Origin: CAXYVX01 sp964292495
GTDB taxonomy: Bacteria; Patescibacteriota; Saccharimonadia; Saccharimonadales; Saccharimonadaceae
DNA: 13,611 nt
Assembly: GCA_964292495.1 (NCBI GenBank)
Contig: CAXYVX010000024.1
Span: 1 to 13,611, forward strand
Reading direction: 5' to 3'
In this document: in pieces, positions 13,206-13,611 of the stretch
How positions within the stretch are numbered: position 1 is the stretch's first letter
How the letters are laid out: each line of letters begins with the position of its first letter
Notes under the pieces: model-generated
Told to the model about the DNA's origin: nothing
The model's database searches: none
The model's input: the letters and a program-made list of their open reading frames with translations, nothing else
Translations under genes and position numbers: made by a program

Positions 13206-13611
13206 ATGAATGAGCAGCAAATTGAGCAAAAACGTGAGAAAATGTTTGATGAAAAATTCGCGAAAAATGGCGTGAAGAAATGGAAATTTCCGAGCTCAAT
13301 TCGCGTTTCCGGCGCGCGCGAACACAACTTGAAAAACGTTGACGTGGAGATTCCGCGCGACAAATTAACGGTGATAACCGGCCTTTCGGGCAGTGGAAAA
13401 TCAAGTCTAGCGTTTGACACGATTTACGCAGAAGGCCAACGCCGCTATGTTGAATCGCTCAGTTCCTACGCGCGACAATTTTTGGGTCAGCAGGATAAGC
13501 CAGATGTTGACCAAATTGACGGACTTTCGCCGGCGATTTCAATTGACCAGAAAACCGCTTCGCGAAATCCGCGCTCAACCGTGGCAACCGTGACGGAAAT
13601 TTACGATTATT
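13206..13611 (+). CDS. uvrA: Excinuclease ABC subunit A, N-terminal part (3' end outside window)
   Basis: The first 135 codons of UvrA, the ABC-type ATPase that finds bulky DNA lesions and loads UvrB in nucleotide excision repair. [18 protein letters not shown] is followed by the first Walker [10 protein letters not shown] (59-67), then [39 protein letters not shown] and [15 protein letters not shown], all near-identical to the family. Compared with E. coli UvrA, the start at ATG 13206 gives about 28 extra charged residues before the ATPase core; the promoter position, just before this ATG, supports the extension being translated. No Shine-Dalgarno is seen. The gene is separated from the restriction nuclease by 58 bases and has its own promoter. 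Frame open to the right edge. Confidence 0.96.
   Translation, partial: MNEQQIEQKREKMFDEKFAKNGVKKWKFPSSIRVSGAREHNLKNVDVEIPRDKLTVITGLSGSGKSSLAFDTIYAEGQRRYVESLSSYARQFLGQQDKPDVDQIDGLSPAISIDQKTASRNPRSTVATVTEIYDY

Larger units (their letters stand above)
8..13566. repeat. Dispersed iterated palindrome TTCGCGAA (about 50 copies)
   Basis: The perfect 8-bp palindrome TTCGCGAA was counted by hand at about 50 positions, starting for example at 8, 207, 417, 911, 1128, 1239, 1766, 2004, 3811, 5731, 5787, 5823, 6022, 6060, 8484, 9090, 10815, 12684, 13152, 13257 and 13559. Chance expectation at this base composition is about 0.2. Forty-five copies are in genes: 18 read Phe-Ala-(Lys/Asn), 18 read x-Arg-Glu and 9 read x-Ser-Arg. 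Five lie in about 500 intergenic bases (3811, 6022, 6060, 11688, 13152). Four in five are followed by A. It resembles cyanobacterial HIP1 in density and dispersion. Copies are single sites, not tandem arrays. The wall-hydrolase gene (one copy) and the structured RNA (none) are poor in it. Confidence 0.9.

Noticed and set aside
8..13566. TTCGCGAA as a CRISPR or tandem repeat array
   Set aside because: Spacing is irregular (23 to over 800 bases) and copies lie inside coding sequence; it is a dispersed word, not an array.
8..13566. TTCGCGAA as the target of the local methyltransferase
   Set aside because: The enzyme resembles DpnA (GATC type); nothing in the sequence links it to TTCGCGAA, so I did not claim this.

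Overview
The window carries nothing but plus-strand genes packed almost end to end: about 500 of 13,611 bases are intergenic. By eye it is AT-rich (roughly 60 % A+T) and uses the standard bacterial code; TGA is a genuine stop in tatD-iscS-type overlaps such as the ATGA junctions at 9805 and 12581. Compact genes, single-copy housekeeping functions, a CPR-like flavour to the protein sequences, an Rpf/YabE-like wall hydrolase and near-leaderless promoters suggest a Candidate Phyla Radiation (Patescibacteria) bacterium, possibly Saccharibacteria-like. That placement is an inference, not proven.

Layout. 2-3809: the 3' part of polA (DNA polymerase I with a decayed proofreading domain), then a PcrA/UvrD helicase one base downstream. 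3844-5996: a membrane-anchored cell-wall hydrolase (DUF348-G5-lytic transglycosylase-like) and rsmA (ksgA). 6086-8554: metG and tatD. The neighbourhood metG, tatD, rpf/yabE, ksgA is a familiar block in Gram-positive bacteria; here it is present but rearranged so that the hydrolase-rsmA pair precedes metG-tatD. 8615-11477: a tight operon of an IscS/NifS-type cysteine desulfurase, a DUF218 membrane protein and mnmA. The desulfurase and MnmA together make the sulfur of 2-thiouridine in tRNA. 11478-11723: the longest gap (246 bp), which is full of structure: an mnmA terminator, a strong promoter, a roughly 130-nt structured RNA and a second terminator. 11724-13147: a DpnA-like adenine methyltransferase overlapping a small PD-(D/E)XK-type nuclease, i.e. 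a restriction-modification pair. 13206-end: the start of uvrA.

Two things stand out. First, the perfect palindrome TTCGCGAA occurs about 50 times (hand count) where about 0.2 would be expected. It lies in all three reading frames of nearly every gene and is even denser in the gaps between genes. This is a HIP1-like, genome-shaping iterated palindrome. Second, the RNA in front of the restriction-modification genes has a long-range closing stem whose 3' arm is also the 5' arm of an intrinsic terminator. This is the layout of an attenuator or riboswitch-like leader. I do not recognise it as a known RNA family.
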